A stretch of DNA of 22,810 bases from an uncultured Eubacteriales bacterium (lineage in GTDB: Bacteria > Bacillota > Clostridia > Oscillospirales > Acutalibacteraceae), in the NCBI GenBank assembly GCA_934486755.1, contig CAKSQT010000025.1, positions 1 to 22,810 on the forward strand. The letters are read 5' to 3'. The first letter of the stretch is position 1, and the number at the start of each line of letters is the position of its first letter. A program made the translations under genes and the position numbers. Below are positions 22,297-22,810 of the stretch, piece after piece. Under the pieces are notes generated by a model, which saw nothing but the letters and a program-made list of their open reading frames with translations, was not told the origin of the DNA and searched no databases.

Positions 22297-22674
22297 ATGA
22301 GCGAAAATAACATTAAAGGAATAATGGACGTAACAATGGATAAGCTCCGCGCAATGGTTGACGCCGACACCATTATCGGAAGTCCTATAACCGTAGGTGA
22401 AGTAACCCTTTTGCCAGTGTCAAAGGTTTCGTTCGGTCTTGCTACGGGAGGCAGCGATTTCCCAAGCAAAAATCAAACAGAACTTTTCGGCGGCGGCGGC
22501 GGAGCGGGGGTAACCATAAACCCCGTTGCTTTTATCGCAGTAAGCGGTCAAAATGTCCGTATGATGCCTGTCTATAACGAGCTTTCCGCCGTTGACAAGG
22601 CCATAAATATGGCACCCGATGTTATAGAGCGCGTAAAAGAGATAATGAATAAGGATAAAAAGGACAAAAAGTAA
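22297..22674 (+). CDS. gerW: GerW (YtfJ) family sporulation protein
   Basis: A 125-residue protein of the GerW/YtfJ family, found in endospore formers and linked in B. subtilis to spore germination. Conserved features are MDVTMDKLRAMVDADTIIGSPI (residues about 10-31), TLLPVSKVSFGLATGG (about 36-51), and the glycine run FGGGGGAGVTINPVAF (about 64-79). Length is slightly under the usual about 150, the difference being in the N-terminus and tail. A GGAG ribosome binding site precedes the ATG. Together with DUF2953 it is a usual pair beside sporulation and cell-wall genes. Confidence 0.93.
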   Translation: MSENNIKGIMDVTMDKLRAMVDADTIIGSPITVGEVTLLPVSKVSFGLATGGSDFPSKNQTELFGGGGGAGVTINPVAFIAVSGQNVRMMPVYNELSAVDKAINMAPDVIERVKEIMNKDKKDKK

Positions 22675-22718
22675 TACATTAACGCCGCCTTTAATAAATT
22701 TAAAAAGGTGATGCGTTG

Positions 22719-22810
22719 ATGAAGAAAATTATTTGCATTTTGTTTTTAACGGTTGCGGTTTGCGCACAGTCCTGTTTTACCGCGTTTGGGATTTCGGCGG
22801 CGGCTTACAC
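22719..22810 (+). CDS. Exported protein, N-terminus only (possibly DacB/DacF-type carboxypeptidase)
   Basis: Thirty codons run off the right edge. The sequence starts MKKIICILFLTVAVC and ends with AAAY, a clear signal peptide with a likely cleavage at ISAAA. The ATG follows AAAGGTGA by a few bases. The genes scpA, scpB and ytfJ are often followed by dacB/dacF in Bacillota, so a D-Ala-D-Ala carboxypeptidase is the best guess from context, with no domain evidence in the window. Confidence 0.6.
   Translation, partial: MKKIICILFLTVAVCAQSCFTAFGISAAAY

Overview
The window looks like chromosomal core sequence from a Bacillota/Clostridia endospore-forming lineage, most likely near Oscillospiraceae/Ruminococcaceae (inferred from gene content, not from a search). 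The signs are a GerW (YtfJ) sporulation gene beside scpA/scpB, a SleC-type spore cortex-lytic gene pair, a CIRCE operator, a lysine (L-box) riboswitch, a minimal iscR-iscS-iscU set, an alpha2-type glycyl-tRNA synthetase, strong purine-rich ribosome binding sites and frequent TTG starts. I see no insertion sequence, prophage, CRISPR array or defence island.

Layout: 1-1817 (minus) is most of a divergent EF-G paralogue. It is divergent from a small secreted protein (2073-2669), which ends in a strong terminator. Then come glyQS and a Na/Pi cotransporter-PhoU fusion (2853-6030), a lone tandem ECF-type ATPase (6100-7758) and, convergent to it, htpG (7792-9681, minus), with a hairpin terminator between them. 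A CIRCE element lies in the htpG/iscR divergent region. iscR, iscS and iscU (9866-11991) form the Fe-S cluster block and end in a 19-bp hairpin terminator. A MATE exporter (12135-13511) follows. Next are a decayed GNAT gene, a repeat-like AT-rich patch and a tRNA-Thr(GGT) on the minus strand.

14322-16175 is a two-gene operon that reads as one SleC cortex hydrolase split in two: a small protein resembling the SleC N-terminal prepro beta-sandwich, then a SpoIID-type lytic transglycosylase domain with three peptidoglycan-binding repeats. At 16246-16479 a lysine riboswitch with its terminator controls a polar amino acid ABC transporter (binding protein, permease, ATPase; 16504-18963), which predicts lysine as substrate. 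Inorganic pyrophosphatase follows 10 bp later and ends in a terminator.

The last block (19634 to the end) is a tightly packed operon: an M50 membrane metalloprotease, scpA and scpB (chromosome condensation), a DUF2953 membrane protein, gerW, and the first 30 codons of an exported protein. By conserved gene order this is probably a DacB/DacF-type D-Ala-D-Ala carboxypeptidase.

Most of the window is ordinary housekeeping. The parts most worth a second look are the split SleC pair, the substrate prediction from the lysine riboswitch, the EF-G paralogue with altered GTPase motifs, and the CIRCE element whose target is ambiguous.
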